Positions 45,840 through 58,475 of a stretch of 64,000 nucleotides of DNA are shown here, piece by piece (positions within the stretch are counted from its first letter, which is position 1; each line of letters opens with the position of its first letter). The translations under genes and the position numbers were made by a program. The notes below the pieces were generated by a model that saw nothing but the letters and a program-made list of their open reading frames with translations, was not told where the DNA came from and did not search any database. The DNA comes from Tipula vernalis (lineage: Eukaryota; Arthropoda; Insecta; Diptera; Tipulidae). Location: contig OY282560.1 in assembly GCA_958295665.1 (NCBI GenBank), positions 43,772,333 through 43,836,332 on the forward strand. The letters run 5' to 3'.

Positions 45840-47815
45840 GTCATAAAGAAAATAAAATCAAATTGGTAAGATTTGATTTAATTAAGCGGTGAAATAAATG
45901 CTAGAAGCAAAATAAAGCTATATAGTCTAAAAAATTTCATTTAGACAAATATGTAACTAAATAACCACTAAATAAAGGTAAAGGAACTATAGGGTATATA
46001 TCATTGAAGATAGGGCTCTTATGATTATATCTAAAATAGTGTAAATATAAGCTTGTATTTACATATATTATAATTAGGCTTAGGATTTTTAGGTTCTAGA
46101 AAATCAAAAATATGTTCCTGAAATATGTAACTAAAAATGAAAAACATGTGGTCAAATTTTGAAAAGAAAACCAAAACTAGACCTTTATTATCTTAAGAGG
46201 ATTTCAATTCACTCATTAACAAAAAAGTATCAAGTTTTTGGCTATAAAGTTGGATTAACTAATATTCCTGGGTTACAAAGTACTGGAGAAGTAGCCAAAA
46301 ATGGTTCCACATCCATACACTTAAAAATTTGAACTGGTAAACGATACTTACTTCTAAAGAATATCGTAACGGTTGAGACTAAAATATTCACACAGTTAAA
46401 GCAAGTTTTAATCTAAGAAAAACTAAATAACGCTCACATTTTTGCTCAACTCAAATTATACTTCAAATTCAATTTTTTATATAAGTTGCCTCAAGATTAT
46501 ATTCAATTACAGTATAGAATTCATATTCTTGTATATATCGTACTGAGACTAAATAATTTTGTTGTTTTATTGAAATCATGTACCGTATTGCAATTTTTAC
46601 TAGCTTCAATTAAAATTTAGTTTGGAATATCAAACTAACACTTCTCGTATCATTTTCATAAGAAAACTGAAATTGAACTGTAAATTTTGTATTTTAAATT
46701 TCACTCAAAATTATAACTCAATTCCTCCTTCAATTTTGTCAAATCGAGTTTGGAACTTAGCCTATTTGTATTTAAAATATCACAAAATTTCTAGCTAATA
46801 CTAACCAAAATTTTAGAATTCAAAAACCAATTTTTCTCAGAATTTTCTCTCACTAAACACCACAGTTACAATTATAAAATAGATTTATATTTTATAATTG
46901 TAACTTAATCTTTAATTTTTCTCTTGCCAGTCCAATTCGAAATAGAAACGCAACTTTTAAACTAAAAACTAAATTTCAGTTATGTTTTTACTCAAGTCCA
47001 AATTAATATTCAAATTCAATTTCTACTCATATTCTACTCAATACTCAAGTTTAACAAATCTTTTGGCGTAAACTAGAGTTTTAAATTCTAGTCGAAATCA
47101 GCATTTAACACTCGAATTTTTAATTAATTTTTAAACAAGTAGCATCTAAGTTAATTGCAACCAGAATTCTGTGTTAATTAAATTTGGAATTCAAACTCAA
47201 TTTTTAAATATTTTTTAATTAAATTGCATCCAAATTTTTGCTCAAACTCACGATTGGATTGAAATTGAATTTTTAGTCCAAACTTTGTTCAAATCTTGTT
47301 TTGCCCCGTTCTAAATAAAAATTTTGCTCGAATAATTTTAATCAAATTTTTAAAATTCACTCAAACTGTTATTAAAGGCAGGCCGGATTAAGCTCAACTT
47401 TCAAGCTAATTTTAGCTCAAGTATTTGCTTACATCAAATTTTAATTTAAACTCTATCGCTAATGTAAGTTTCTACTTAAGATTTTATTCAATTACGGTTT
47501 AAAATTGATTCCTGATTTTCTAGTTGAACTAAACAAATTGTGGAAATCATGTTTAGAATTTAAGCTCAGTCACATAAAGTGCACTAACTATTTTGCTAAA
47601 ATTGTTTTCAAAATGTGTTTTTCAAATGCAAAAATGGAGTTGTGGCCAACACACGACTTTCTTTCACGAACAGGTAATTTTGAGAAATTTTGTTTTTTTT
47701 ATAATTTTTAAATTTTTTTTTTAATTTTTAAATTTTAAAATTTTTTTTTTTTTAAATTTTTATTTTTAGTTGTTTTTATTTTTTGGAAACATTTTGTATT
47801 GAGTAGTTTTATGTA
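45840..47815. other. AT-rich sequence with degenerate 'actcaaattt' words
   Basis: From about 46,380 the words 'actcaaa', 'aattcaaattc' and 'tttggaattc' recur irregularly in a style close to the minisatellites at 200-740 and 30,440-31,450. No genes are seen. A nearly pure A/T tract lies at about 47,690-47,790. Confidence 0.45.
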
Positions 47816-48065
47816 CCAAGGGAGTGGCCACTTGCGGTTAGCCGATTTGGAGTAAAATTCAGTGGAACCTCCCAATTAATCAAAAAAGCTTAAATTTGAA
47901 GTTTCAGTTCGATTGGTTAAACCATCTGGGCTGTAGAGAGGACACAGACTGACAGACTTACAGATAGACACCATTGCGAAACCTACTTCTTCGGACTCAG
48001 GGGACCTCAAAACAGATAAATCTCTAGAAATCTCAAGATCCAAAATTTGCATGATTACTGTACTT
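47815..48065 (+). repeat. dispersed insect repeat fragment ('cggactcaggggacctcaaa')
   Basis: Contains 'gacagacttacagatagaca' followed by 'ttgcgaaacctacttcttcg' and 'gactcaggggacctcaaa'. This combination occurs widely in insect genomes as part of dispersed repeats near 3' ends of elements, as far as I recall. It stands out from its AT-rich neighbours in composition. The family name is not known to me. Confidence 0.45.
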
Positions 48066-49834
48066 TATTTTACCTACGTAAAAGAGAGTAATATAAAGAA
48101 GACAATTTTTACTTAAAATTTCACTCAAACTCATTAAATCGAGATTAGAATTCAAGCTAATTTTCTCTCTTTAAAATTTCGTTATCTTAATTAATTTCCT
48201 CTTTGCCGGACGCAGTTGACCAATTTAGACTAGATTTATGTACAAAATTCTATTTATTATTTTCTTCGAAAACCGCTTGGAACTAAATTTATGACTAAGA
48301 ATCTTAATATTTTTCGAATCCATTTTGATTTAAAACTAACTTACTAGTCTGAATACCACTCATATATTAAAAGGAAAATTGCAATAATAAATTAGTAGGA
48401 TACCTAAATATTTGTTCAAACTTTAAATTTCACTCAAGTTTTTATTTCAATTTAATTCAATGAGCGTGATCAAAATTACAATCAACATTCAAGTACAGTT
48501 TGGAAGTTTGATTTAATTTCGGATTAAAATGTCACTCAAAGTTTATTGAAATCCAAGGTTTTATTCGAATCCATTAAAACTATTTTCTTTTCCAGCCTAA
48601 TTTTTTGATTCAATTCAAATTGGTTTCAAAATACGTATTTTGGTTTTCCCTATATGTATCTATTCTTTACCCCACCTAATATTTGCCCTCATTTTTTTGT
48701 TTTCTAATTAAAAATCCACTCATTACCCCCCACATCTATTGTGCAATGTAAACTTATATTTATTTCTCTCAAAATTTTGTGAAATCAATATTCGACTTGT
48801 AACCCAATTCTTATATATAATTCATGCCAAAGATTTTATTTGGTTTGGAATACCAAAACCATTTTTTTAAATTTGAACTTAAAATTTCCAATTCAAATTT
48901 CTAAACAAACCTAATTGCAATTAAAATTATGTTTAAATCTAGTTTGGAACAACAAAATTACACTCAAATTTTTACTCAGAACGAATCTGCTCATCGATTA
49001 CTAATCTAAATTTACAAATCAATTTTTAACCCAAGTAACACTGTACAACAAATGGTACTATTTAAATTCCATGCAAAATGTAGTTTAATCCAGAAACATT
49101 TTGTTACTTTCTATTTTAAATTTCACTCAAAATGTTGTTGGCGTCGTAGTTCGAATGGTACCGCAATTAGAATTGTATCTGTTTAATTTCAAAGTGAAAA
49201 TTTATGGATTTAAAACCGGAGGTTTTTTCTTAAATCCACTCAATATTTGGTCAAGCCCTTGTTGGAATTTTTATTCAAAGATTGGAATTTAAACTCCATT
49301 TTTTAAATAATTTCTGCTGAAAACTACGATTAGCTCAAGTATAGTTTGTAATTTTAATTCAATTTGTAAATTTTTAAATCCAATGTTCCTACTCAATAAT
49401 TTATTCAATTATATTTGGGAATTCAAATTCTTGTTTGACTTTTCTCACGTAAATGGCACTAATTATTCTACTTAAAATTTCAGAATTAAAGCTAATTTTG
49501 TTACCTTTAGAATTTTGGTCAAATCCAACGTGTTTTAATTGGGATTCGAAATCGATTTCTAATCTACCATTTTAGTGAAATAATGCAGTTAGTAATTCAC
49601 ACTTAATAATCAAATTTACATTCAACATTTCCCTCGAACATATAATAACTTGGAGTTTTTCGGAGTAAAAGCTACTTTTCGTTCAAACCCATATTTTGAA
49701 TATGAACACCATTAAAACTGTTAAGAAAGTATATGCTCAAGGCCATAAATGGGGTAGAATTGAATTTACTACGTTTGTTTGATTCATTTAAATTTCGTTG
49801 AATCCTTTTACATGCATTTCCGTATTTTGCACGG
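48066..49834. other. AT-rich degenerate-repeat sequence
   Basis: Continuation of the irregular 'tcaaattttcactcaaa' type repeat. A 63-codon frame at 49,101-49,292 is not credible as a gene. Confidence 0.45.
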
Positions 49835-50160
49835 GTGTGAAGTTTGTCCTAAAATTAAACATTTGTCCTAAAAATTGATTTTCCTATGAATGTATTAGTA
49901 AGAATCATAAATCTCTCGTTATTATGAATTTGTACGTAAACAATTATTTTACTTATCTAATTTAAATTTGAAAAAAACTTTTAAATAAACTTAAGTCTTA
50001 ATTTAAATTGTCCAAAAAAAACATTTTAAAAAATCAAAGTTCAGTAGAAAAGTGATATATAAAAATTATTCTATCTGGTCCAAAAGATCGTAACTTAGTG
50101 GACAGAACATTTACAATCAGTCGGAGAACCCCCTCTGTCCTAAATCCTAGGACAGAGGGG
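49835..50160 (+). repeat. left inverted arm
   Basis: Pairs with 53,710-54,028 in reverse complement. Shared words include 'taagaat' with 'attagtaagaat', 'cgtaaacaattattttactt' and 'gatcgtaacttagtggacag'. The inner part ('gtccaaaagatcgtaactta') is the inverse of the satellite's 'acgatcttggggccag' segment, so arm and unit share ancestry. Confidence 0.85.
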
Positions 50161-50172
50161 ATTCTCCGACTC
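50119..50172. repeat. perfect-looking hairpin at the arm/array junction
   Basis: 'agtcggagaa' with 'ccctctgtccta' is followed, after a few bases, by 'taggacagagggg' and 'ttctccgact', giving a stem of about 23 base pairs with a short loop. It sits where the left arm meets the array. Confidence 0.85.
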
Positions 50173-50288
50173 CGATCCCTAATACATCAATAAAGGTAAA
50201 GGGTAATCACCTCTATCTTAGAAATGTTGCCTGGCAGTACATGGCCTACAGAATTCTTACCTGGCAGTACGTATAAAATGCTAAGGGA

Positions 50289-53200
50289 AGGACACCCTGA
50301 TTTTTTAAAGTTGTAACATTTCTAAGATAGAGGGGATTGCCCTCTACACTTATTGATATATGTCCGCTTGGGTACGAGCTTGGGGACAAATTGAGAATTT
50401 TTTTAATATCCAACTTTATACAAACTTACACATAGGAACGCAACACGTCTGTCCTAAGTCACTTATCTTCTAGATTTTTAAAAGATGTAACATTTCTAAG
50501 ATAGAGGGGATGGCCCTTTACCCTTATTGATATATGTCCACTTGGGTACGATCTTGGGGACAGATTGAGAATTTTTTTAATATCCAACTTTATACAAACT
50601 TACACAAAGGAACGCAACACGTCTGTCCTAAGTCACTTATCTTCTAGATTTTTGAAAGTTGTAACATTTCTAAGATAGAGGGGATTGTCCTTTAATCTTA
50701 TTGATATATGTCCACTTGGGTACGATCTTGGGGCCAGATTGAGAATTTTTTTAATATTCAACTTTTTACAAACTTACATATAGGAACGCAATACGTCTGT
50801 CCTAAGTCACTTATCTTCTAGATTTTTGAAAGTTGTAACATTTCTAAGATAGAGGGGATTGTCCTCTACCCTTATTGATATATGTCCACTTGGATACGAT
50901 CTTGGGGCCAGATTGAGAATTTTTTTAATATCCAACTTTTTACAAACTTACATATAGGAACACAACACGTATGTCCTAAGTCACTTATCTTCTAGATTTT
51001 TGAAAGTTGTGACATTTCTAAGATAGAGGAGATTGTCCTTTGTCCTTATTGATATATGTCAACTTGGGTACGAGCATGGGGACAGATTGAGAAATTTTTT
51101 AATATCCAACTTTATACGAACTTACATATAGGGACGCATCACGTCTGTCCTAAGTCACTTATCTTCTAGATTTTTGAAAGTTATAACATTTCTAAGATAG
51201 AGGGGATTGTCCTTTATTCTTATTGATATATGTCCACTTGGGTACGATCTTGGGGACAGATTGAGAATTTTTTTAATATCCAACTTTTTACAAATTTACA
51301 TATAGGGACGCATCACGTCTGTCCTAAGTCACTTATCTTCTAGATTTTTGAAATTTGTAACATTTCTAAGATAGAGGAGATTGCCCTTAACCCTTATTGA
51401 TATATGTCCACCTGGGTACGATCTTGGGGCCAGATTGAGAATTTTTTTAATATCCAACTTTATACAAATTTACTTATATGAACGCAACACGTCTGTCCTA
51501 AGTCACTTATTTCCTAGATTTTTGAAAGTTGTAACATTTCTAAGATAGAGGGGATTGTCCTCAACCCTTATTGATATATGTCCACTTGGGTACGATCTTG
51601 GGGCCAGATTGAGATTTTTTTTTAGTATCCAACGTTTTACAAACTTACATATAGGAACGCAACACGTCTGTCCTAAGTCACTTATCTTCTAGATTTTTGA
51701 AAGTTGTAACATTTCTAAGATAGAGGGGATTGCGCTCTACCCTTATTGATGTATGTCCACTTGGGTACGATCTTGGAGCCAGATTGAGAATTTTTTTAAT
51801 ATACAACTTTTTACAAACTTACATATAGGAACCCAACACGTATGTCCTAAGTCACTTATCTTCTAGATTTTTGAAAGTTGTAACATTTCTAAGATAGAGG
51901 GGATTGTCCTTTATCCTTATTGATATATGTTCACTTGGGTACGATCTTGGGGACAGATTGAGAATTTTTTTAATATCCAACTTTATACGAACTTACATAT
52001 AGGACGCAACACGTATATCCTAAGTCACTTATCTTCTAGATTTTTGAAAGTTGTAACATTTCTAAGATAGAGGGGATTGTCTTTAACCCTTATTGATATT
52101 TGTCCACTTGGGTACGATCTTGGGGCCAGATTGAGAATTTATTTAATATCCATCTTTTTACAAACTTGCATATAGGAACGCAACACGTCTGTCCTAAGCC
52201 ACTTATCTTCTAGATTTTTGAAAGTTGCAACATTTCTAAGATAGAGGGGATTGCCCTTTTCCGGTATTGATATATGTTCACTTGGGTACGATCTTGGGGC
52301 CAGATTGAGAATTTTTTTAATGTCCAACTTTATACGAACTTACATATAAGAACGCAACACGTATATCCGAAGTCACTTATCTTCTAGATTTTTGAAAGTT
52401 GTAACATTTCTAAGATAGAGATGATTGTCTTTAACCCTTATTGATATTTGTCCACTTGGGTACGATCTTGGGGCCAGATTGAGAATTTGTTTAATATCCT
52501 ACTTTATACAAACTTACATATAGGGACGCAACACGTATGTCTTAAGTCACTTATCTTCTAGATTTTTGAAAGTTGTAACATTCTTAAGATAGAGGAGATT
52601 GCCCTCTACCCTTATTGATATATGTCCACTTGGGTACGATCTTGGGGCCAGATTGCGAATTTTTTTAATATCCAACTTACAAACTTACATATAGGAACGC
52701 AACACGTCTGTCCTAAGTCACTTATCTTCTAGATTTTTGAAAGTTGTAACATTTCTAAGATAGAGGGGATTGCCCTCTACCCTTATTGATGTATGTCCAC
52801 TTGGGTACGATCTTGGGGCCAGATTGAGAATTTGTTTAATATCCAACTTTATGCAAACTTACATATAGGAACGCAACACGCCTGTCCTAAGTCACTTGTC
52901 TTCGATATTTTTGAAAGTTGTAACATTTCTAAGATAGAGGGGAATGCCCTCTACCCTTATTGATGTATGTCCACTTGGGTACAATCTTGGGGCCAGATTG
53001 CGAATTTTTTTAATATCCAACTTTTTACAAACTTACATATAGGGACGCAACACGTCTGTCCTAAGTCACTTATCTTCTAGATTTTTGAAAGTTGTAACAT
53101 TTCTAAGATAGAGGGGATTGCGCTCTACCTTTATTGATGTATGTCCACTTGGGTACGATTTCGGGGCCAGATTGAGAATTTTTTTAATATCCAACTTTTT

Positions 53201-53308
53201 ACAAACTTACATATAGGAACGCAACACGTCTGTCCTAAGTCACTTATCTTCTAGATTTTTGAAAGTTGTAATATTTCTAAGATAGAAGGGATTGCCCTTT
53301 ACTCTTAT

Positions 53309-53368
<60 letters not shown>

Positions 53369-53480
53369 ACTTGGGTACGATCTTGGCGCCAGATTCAGAA
53401 TTTGTTTAATATCCAACTTTATACGAACTTACATATAGGAACGCAACACGTCTCCCCTAAGTCACTTATCTCATTGAGGA
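50289..53480 (+). repeat. 174-base satellite array, 18 core units
   Basis: The marker 'aacatttctaagatagag' or a near variant starts at 50,314, 50,489, 50,663, 50,837, 51,011, 51,185, 51,359, 51,533, 51,708, 51,882, 52,055, 52,229, 52,403, 52,577, 52,748, 52,922, 53,096 and 53,270. The spacing is 171-175 bases, nearly always 174. Each unit also has 'cttatcttctagatttttga', 'tccacttgggtacgatcttg' and 'cagattgagaatttttttaa'. Units differ at scattered single positions. A length near 174 is close to the nucleosomal repeat common in satellites. Confidence 0.95.
53311..53366. repeat. (TA)n microsatellite in the last satellite unit
   Basis: About 28 TA units have grown from the short 'gatatatg' found at the same place in every other unit, so this is an expansion of existing satellite sequence. 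Confidence 0.95.
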
Positions 53481-53709
53481 GACCACCGCCTAAACTTAAA
53501 CGCATATGTCCATTTGGGTATGATATTTGGGCCAGACGGATGCATTTTTTAATATCCAACTTTATGCTAACATGCATACTACTTAATTTCTTTATATGAA
53601 TTTACATATAGGGAAGCAAAACGTCTGCCTATGTCATTTATCTTCTAGATTTTTGAATATTTTTTTTTAAGGTAGGGACATCGTTCACTATCCTGAATGA
53701 CGTCTTTAT

Positions 53710-54028
53710 CATTGTGTTAGGATAGAGGGGTTCTCTGACTGTTTGTAAATGTTGTGTCCACTAAGTTACGATCTTTTGGACCAGATTGAATAATTTTTAA
53801 ATATCACTTTTCTACTGAACTTTGATTTTTTAAATTGTTTTTTTGTTTGACAATTTAAATTAAGACTTAAATTTATTTAAAAGTTTTTTTTTAAATTTAA
53901 ATTAGATAAGTAAAATAATTGTTTACGTACAAATTCGTAATAACGAGAGATTTATTATTCTTACTAATACATTGACAGGAAAATCAATTGTTAGGACAAA
54001 TGTTTACTTTTAGGAAAAACTTCACACA
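53710..54028 (-). repeat. right inverted arm
   Basis: Reverse complement of 49,835-50,160. It begins with 'ggatagaggggttctctgac' and includes 'gttacgatcttttggaccag' and 'attgaataatttttaaatat', a diverged satellite segment, before passing into arm-only sequence ending 'cttcacac'. Confidence 0.85.
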
Positions 54029-54098
54029 TTTGTACAGACGCGCGAAGTTTATCCTAATTTTTTAATTTTAGGACAAATTTAGGACAAACTTCACGCGA

Positions 54099-54439
54099 AT
54101 TATTTTGCCCTAATCAGATAAATGTCACAACGTGCAAAAACAATAATCACAAAATTTGCTTTTCTAGAACTCCGGATACTTTAATTTGACGTTTATTTTG
54201 TTCTTAATTTTTTGATCTAACTTAGCAGAGTTTAGGCCAAAGTAAAACATTTTTAACTTCTAAAAAAAATATTTTTTGACCTAAATTTGCAATTTGGCTT
54301 ATAAAATATTTTTGATTTATCAAATTTTAAACTATGCAAGACGAATTACGTTACTCTTGAAGAAAAATTAAAAATATTTGTGATAAACCATAAAGTACAT
54401 ATGTGTATGTGTGTATGTATGTGTTCAAAAATGGAATTT
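54099..54439. other. short noncoding stretch
   Basis: AT-rich, with a small 'gtatgtgtgtatgtatgtg' run at 54,403-54,422. Nothing else recognised. Confidence 0.4.
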
Positions 54440-55100
54440 TTATTTGGTAGTAGTGAATAATGGAAGAAGGGACTACTAATAATAAACTAGCAGTGAATAA
54501 TGGATGTCATTATAATTGAAGAAACAAACGTATAATGAGTATATTATACGTTACTCGTGAACAAAATCTTTTTTCTACTCCTAATGAGTTTATTATGTAT
54601 GCAAAAATAACAATAAATTTATTACTCTTGGGTTGATTAAGTATTCGGAAATTATAGTCATTACTCACTGGTATAGATACCATGCCAACACAATACAACC
54701 TTTCAATAATAATTTTCCCATAGTATAAACGTATTGTTTGAAATATTATCTTTAAATATTTGAGCGTAAATAAATATTTGAGAGCAAATATTAAATAAAA
54801 AATAATAAAAATACTTACAGATGTAAAAAAAGTATCGTACTCGCTGATGCTTTTATCGTTAACTTTATCCTAATGAGAAATAACTATCATTACAGGCTCG
54901 TTGAATAATATACTGTTTACTCACGATTAATTCATTGTTCTCGAAGTGATTTAGTAGTTAAGGGATTAATGCATAACTCACTGGTTGATACTTTGCCAAT
55001 CCAAGCGAGTGTCGTTATAATAAAAAGTTTTATTCTGTTGGCATGGTATCAATGAATTCTTACCGTGACGACTAAATCAACCCGGGAGTAATAAATACAT
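54440..55100. repeat. dispersed 'gagtaataa' repeat, copy 2
   Basis: Shares with 2,700-3,250 the words 'ttactc', 'gagtaataaat', 'ttttcccata', 'ggcatggta' and 'aatcaacccg'. Here too they appear in both orientations, as if a short palindromic unit had been copied repeatedly. Noncoding. Confidence 0.5.
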
Positions 55101-56950
55101 TGTAAGTTTTATTTTGTTAGTCGTGGACAAACGATTTTTTCACGTCAAAAATATCTACAATCTAGAATAGTCAAAGTTGCATTTTTGCCTCAGTCTATAA
55201 AACAGGATAAAATCAAGATCTTTCAGGCTAATTGTAATAAATTAAATGCATACAGCTAAACTCTTAAATAAATTTGTGCAAATAAAATATTTTTGTATAA
55301 TGTCTCATTTTTACAAGAGCTTACAATTGCAATCCATAATGGTATCTATAGTACATACTCATGGGAAATTTTTTATTTTGGTTTATCTACGAATCTACTT
55401 TTGATCTGAAAACAAAAGGCAAAAATTAAGATCTCTTTCTATCGATCTAGACGACTTGATCCCCGGTTTATTTATTTTATTCATTTCTTATTTTTATTAT
55501 GATTGTTATTCTCCGTTTTAATTGATTGATTTTGATTTGTTTTAATTCATATCTATTTGCTTAATGACTATAAATAGGTTTTTCGCGTAGAACGAACGCA
55601 AAATAATTGGAAAAATACTTGTTGTATGATGATGATGATGATGATGCGACTTAAAACAAGCGAAACAATTTTTTATTTTTTTAATTGGAAGTTAGAGTTC
55701 TGTGTCTTGCAGACATGTTTCAATTGTCAACTTAAACATGATGATATGTCAACATAAAATGGTGAAAAATGCATGTGTATGCCTACACATATTAGGAGAA
55801 TAACGATCGATACATGTGTCGTTCCTTCGTATTCGTACCATTCTATTGATCAATCAATTAATGAGATATTTTCTTTTATTGAACTTGTTTACGTTACTCG
55901 TTTATAAGAAAATGTTGTTTAAATGATTATTAAAATAACGGTGTATTCCATTTATTACATTAATTAATGTTAAAAATAATAAATCGATAAATTTAAGTAA
56001 AACTTCTATTAGATTTAATCTGAGACTAAATCATACTACTGTAAAACCGTAATTAAGTTCGGAACCACCTTGTTAAATATTCTAAATGTTTGTTGAATAT
56101 TCTAAAAAACCTAAAATTTTAAAAATTCTGATTTGCCTTGAAAATTAAAGTTAGGTTAAATTCGGTATCTATGAAAAATTCGTAATTACATATCCCTAAG
56201 CTCAACTCTAAAACTCAACACATAATATCTAAACTGGAATACTGTAAAATGATGTAAAGCTTGAAGTTAAAAAATCGATTAATTTAATACTCTTTAAATA
56301 TAAAAATTAAAATTTATTTCATTACATAAACTAACTGGATCGGTTTAATTTACTATACACAGATACAACACAAATATTATGATTTCATCATCGGAATGTG
56401 TGGAGAGGTGTACGATTATTTCATAACACAAATTTTCCGGTTCTTCAGTTTCTTAATTCCATTAAGTGTTAAAACATTAATATTTTTTTTTTATAATTAT
56501 GTCACCTCAGTTATGAAGTAATTTTTGATTTATTTGCCCCAAGTTCAACAAAAATTACAAAACACAAAAAAAAAATGTTTAAAATGAAGTTAGCTACTTG
56601 TTAATAGCGTTGGATTCGTTATATATAAGGAATATAATAATCTGATAAATAATTGATCAATTAATAGATTCCGATTTTTTTTTTGTTTTTGTTAATATAA
56701 ACGAGAATATTATCTGGATGCTGTAAGTTTAGATTATAGAAGAACCTGTAGACTACAGTTAGTTCTGCTTTAATATCAATATTTATTATCGAAACTTTTT
56801 TTTCTAATAAGATGTTGTGCAGAAGATATGAATGTGTGGTATAAATATTTATGTACAAGTTTATAGCAGGTACCAAAGAAGGTCAATTATACTGGAATGG
56901 TTATCCTAATGTTTGTGATGTCTGTTTATAAAGCTTGTAATTGATTGGGT
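55101..56950. other. noncoding stretch, nothing recognised
   Basis: AT-rich. A (GAT)n run of six or seven units lies at about 55,627-55,646. No credible gene. Confidence 0.45.
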
Positions 56951-56952
56951 AG

Positions 56953-57189
56953 TTAAGAGATTTTTATGAAAAGCGCAGATTTAAAGTTGTTGACTTGCAT
57001 TGTAAAATTATTTGGCCCTAGAGCATTGATCATCGGTCGTTTTCCTGTCGGCCTACCAGACACGTACAAGACCGAAAGTATTGAAGAAGTTGGTTTAGTT
57101 TTTTTTATATTTGGTAAATTGTTAGCACAAGGCAACACAGTTTCTCTAACGAAGCATTCGTTAGATCCTGTCAGTTTTCTGGAACACAA
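56953..57189 (-). other. open frame of unknown nature, possible exon
   Basis: A 78-codon minus-strand frame ('ETVLPCANNLPNIKKTKPTS' and on) in a patch that is visibly richer in G+C than its surroundings. The minus strand has 'gtgttccag' just before 'aaaactgacagg', a possible 3' splice site. However, an equally long frame is open on the plus strand (56,966-57,193) and I recognise neither. It could be an exon of a host gene, an element relic, or chance. Confidence 0.25.
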
Positions 57190-57288
57190 TTAAATAAAAT
57201 CACAATTACTTTGTTAATAATTTAGTCTCAGAAACCTTTGAAACTGATTACAAATTGTTTCTCCTTACTCCACTATTTTCCACCGGCC

Positions 57289-57320
57289 GAGGGGGAGGGA
57301 GAAGGGTTGGGAAGGGAGAG
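57289..57320 (+). other. G-rich tract, quadruplex motif
   Basis: G-runs of 5, 3, 3, 3 and 3 are separated by 1-4 bases, satisfying a quadruplex motif. It lies in the same G+C-richer patch as the open frame at 56,953-57,189. Confidence 0.55.
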
Positions 57321-57479
57321 ATTCTTATTCTATCATCACCACGATTTTATTTTCATCAATATATTTCCTTGCGGTCTCAAATATTGCCTGAGGGGAGTTG
57401 TTGTTGGGGTTATTGCACCTCTTCTTTCTCCTCTACTCGACCCCCAATATTGAAAATATATTTAGGAATCAAAAACTGA

Positions 57480-58133
57480 ATTCAAGACTTTTCTGTAAAA
57501 TTATTGTGTGCAAACACATTCTATCGAAAAAAACACATTTTATTCCTTTCAAATAAAAAATCAACACATCCCCTTTCAACTGTCAAAGAAATATCAAAAT
57601 GCTCAACTCCTGAACTCTAATTTGAAATTTTTTGATTTTCATGGACATTCTTAAATGATTTATTTGTTGGATGTTGAGAATGTAAATTCTCTTTCATAGA
57701 AAAAACCAAAACAAGTTGGTTGTTTTTTTTATTGAAGGCTTATATGTACACAACTGACATTACATGGCTAGTAGTCACTTTGTACCTATAAATTTTGTAT
57801 AGTTCATCTTGGAATTATAGATGTTTTTGGTCTGCAATCATAAATTGTTTGGTTCAACTTGTATAATAATGATCTGTGGCAATTCAGAAAAAACGCTTAA
57901 TTCGAGATAAGTGGTTATGTTGAATTCTCTTTTAATAGTTACTCCTAATTGTCGTTTATATCCAGTCAATTTTTTGTTGCAATCGTACTATTTTAATTGT
58001 AGGTAATCCGACATAAGTGATATTCTCTAAAATTATTTTCGCCATTTCGAATAAAATCGATTCAGAAAAATCACTTAATCCATAATAAGTGCTTATTTAA
58101 AATTTTTGAATTAAATTTAGGTTTACTTAAGAC
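57480..58133. other. noncoding stretch, nothing recognised
   Basis: AT-rich sequence upstream of the hairpin MITE. No element boundary seen. Confidence 0.4.
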
Positions 58134-58334
58134 TAAGGCTGAAAACACACCGAATTAGACAAAACGTTTTTTTCTTGTTTTAAAGCGACTTGCGGTCAAA
58201 ATGCATACGATTGTATAGCGCTATGCACACTGGATCAGTGTGCTTAGCGCTGTACAATCGTATGCATTTTGGCCGCAAGTCGCTTTAAGACAAGAAAAAA
58301 ACGTTTTGTCTAATTCGGTGTGTTTCCAGCCTAA
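58134..58334. mobile_element. 195-base hairpin MITE, TAA flanks
   Basis: The element 58,137-58,331 is almost wholly a palindrome. 'ggctgaaaacacaccgaatt' opens it and the inverse closes it, with 'agcgacttgcgg', 'aaaatgcatacgattgta' and 'gcacactg' paired inside around 'gatc'. TAA at 58,134-58,136 and 58,332-58,334 fits the 3-base duplication of PIF/Harbinger-type MITEs. It lies about 140 bases upstream of the next reading frame. Confidence 0.8.
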
Positions 58335-58475
58335 GACGTTGAAATTGTGTGTGCAAATCAGATTGTAGTGCAATATAATTAGATAGTGCGTGGTCGGTAT
58401 TTCTGATAATCTCGTACAAGTGTAAGTGAATTTTAAAAGTTATTTTAATAAACAAGTGCTTTATCAAGCAAGAAC

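Larger units (their letters stand above)
49835..54098. mobile_element. foldback-like element containing a 174-base satellite array
   Basis: The left end 49,835 ('gtgtgaagtttgtccta') and right end about 54,028 are inverted copies extending about 320 bases inward. A further inverted tip 'cgcgaagtttatcctaa' with 'ggacaaacttcacgcg' occupies 54,040-54,098. Between the arms lies a tandem array of 174-base units with degenerate units at both edges. No protein is encoded. The layout matches foldback transposons with internal tandem repeats, such as those reported to seed satellites in Drosophila (established precedent; kinship is inference). Confidence 0.75.

Noticed and set aside
50289..53480. CRISPR array
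   Set aside because: Units are contiguous 174-base tandem copies without unique spacers, in a eukaryotic context.
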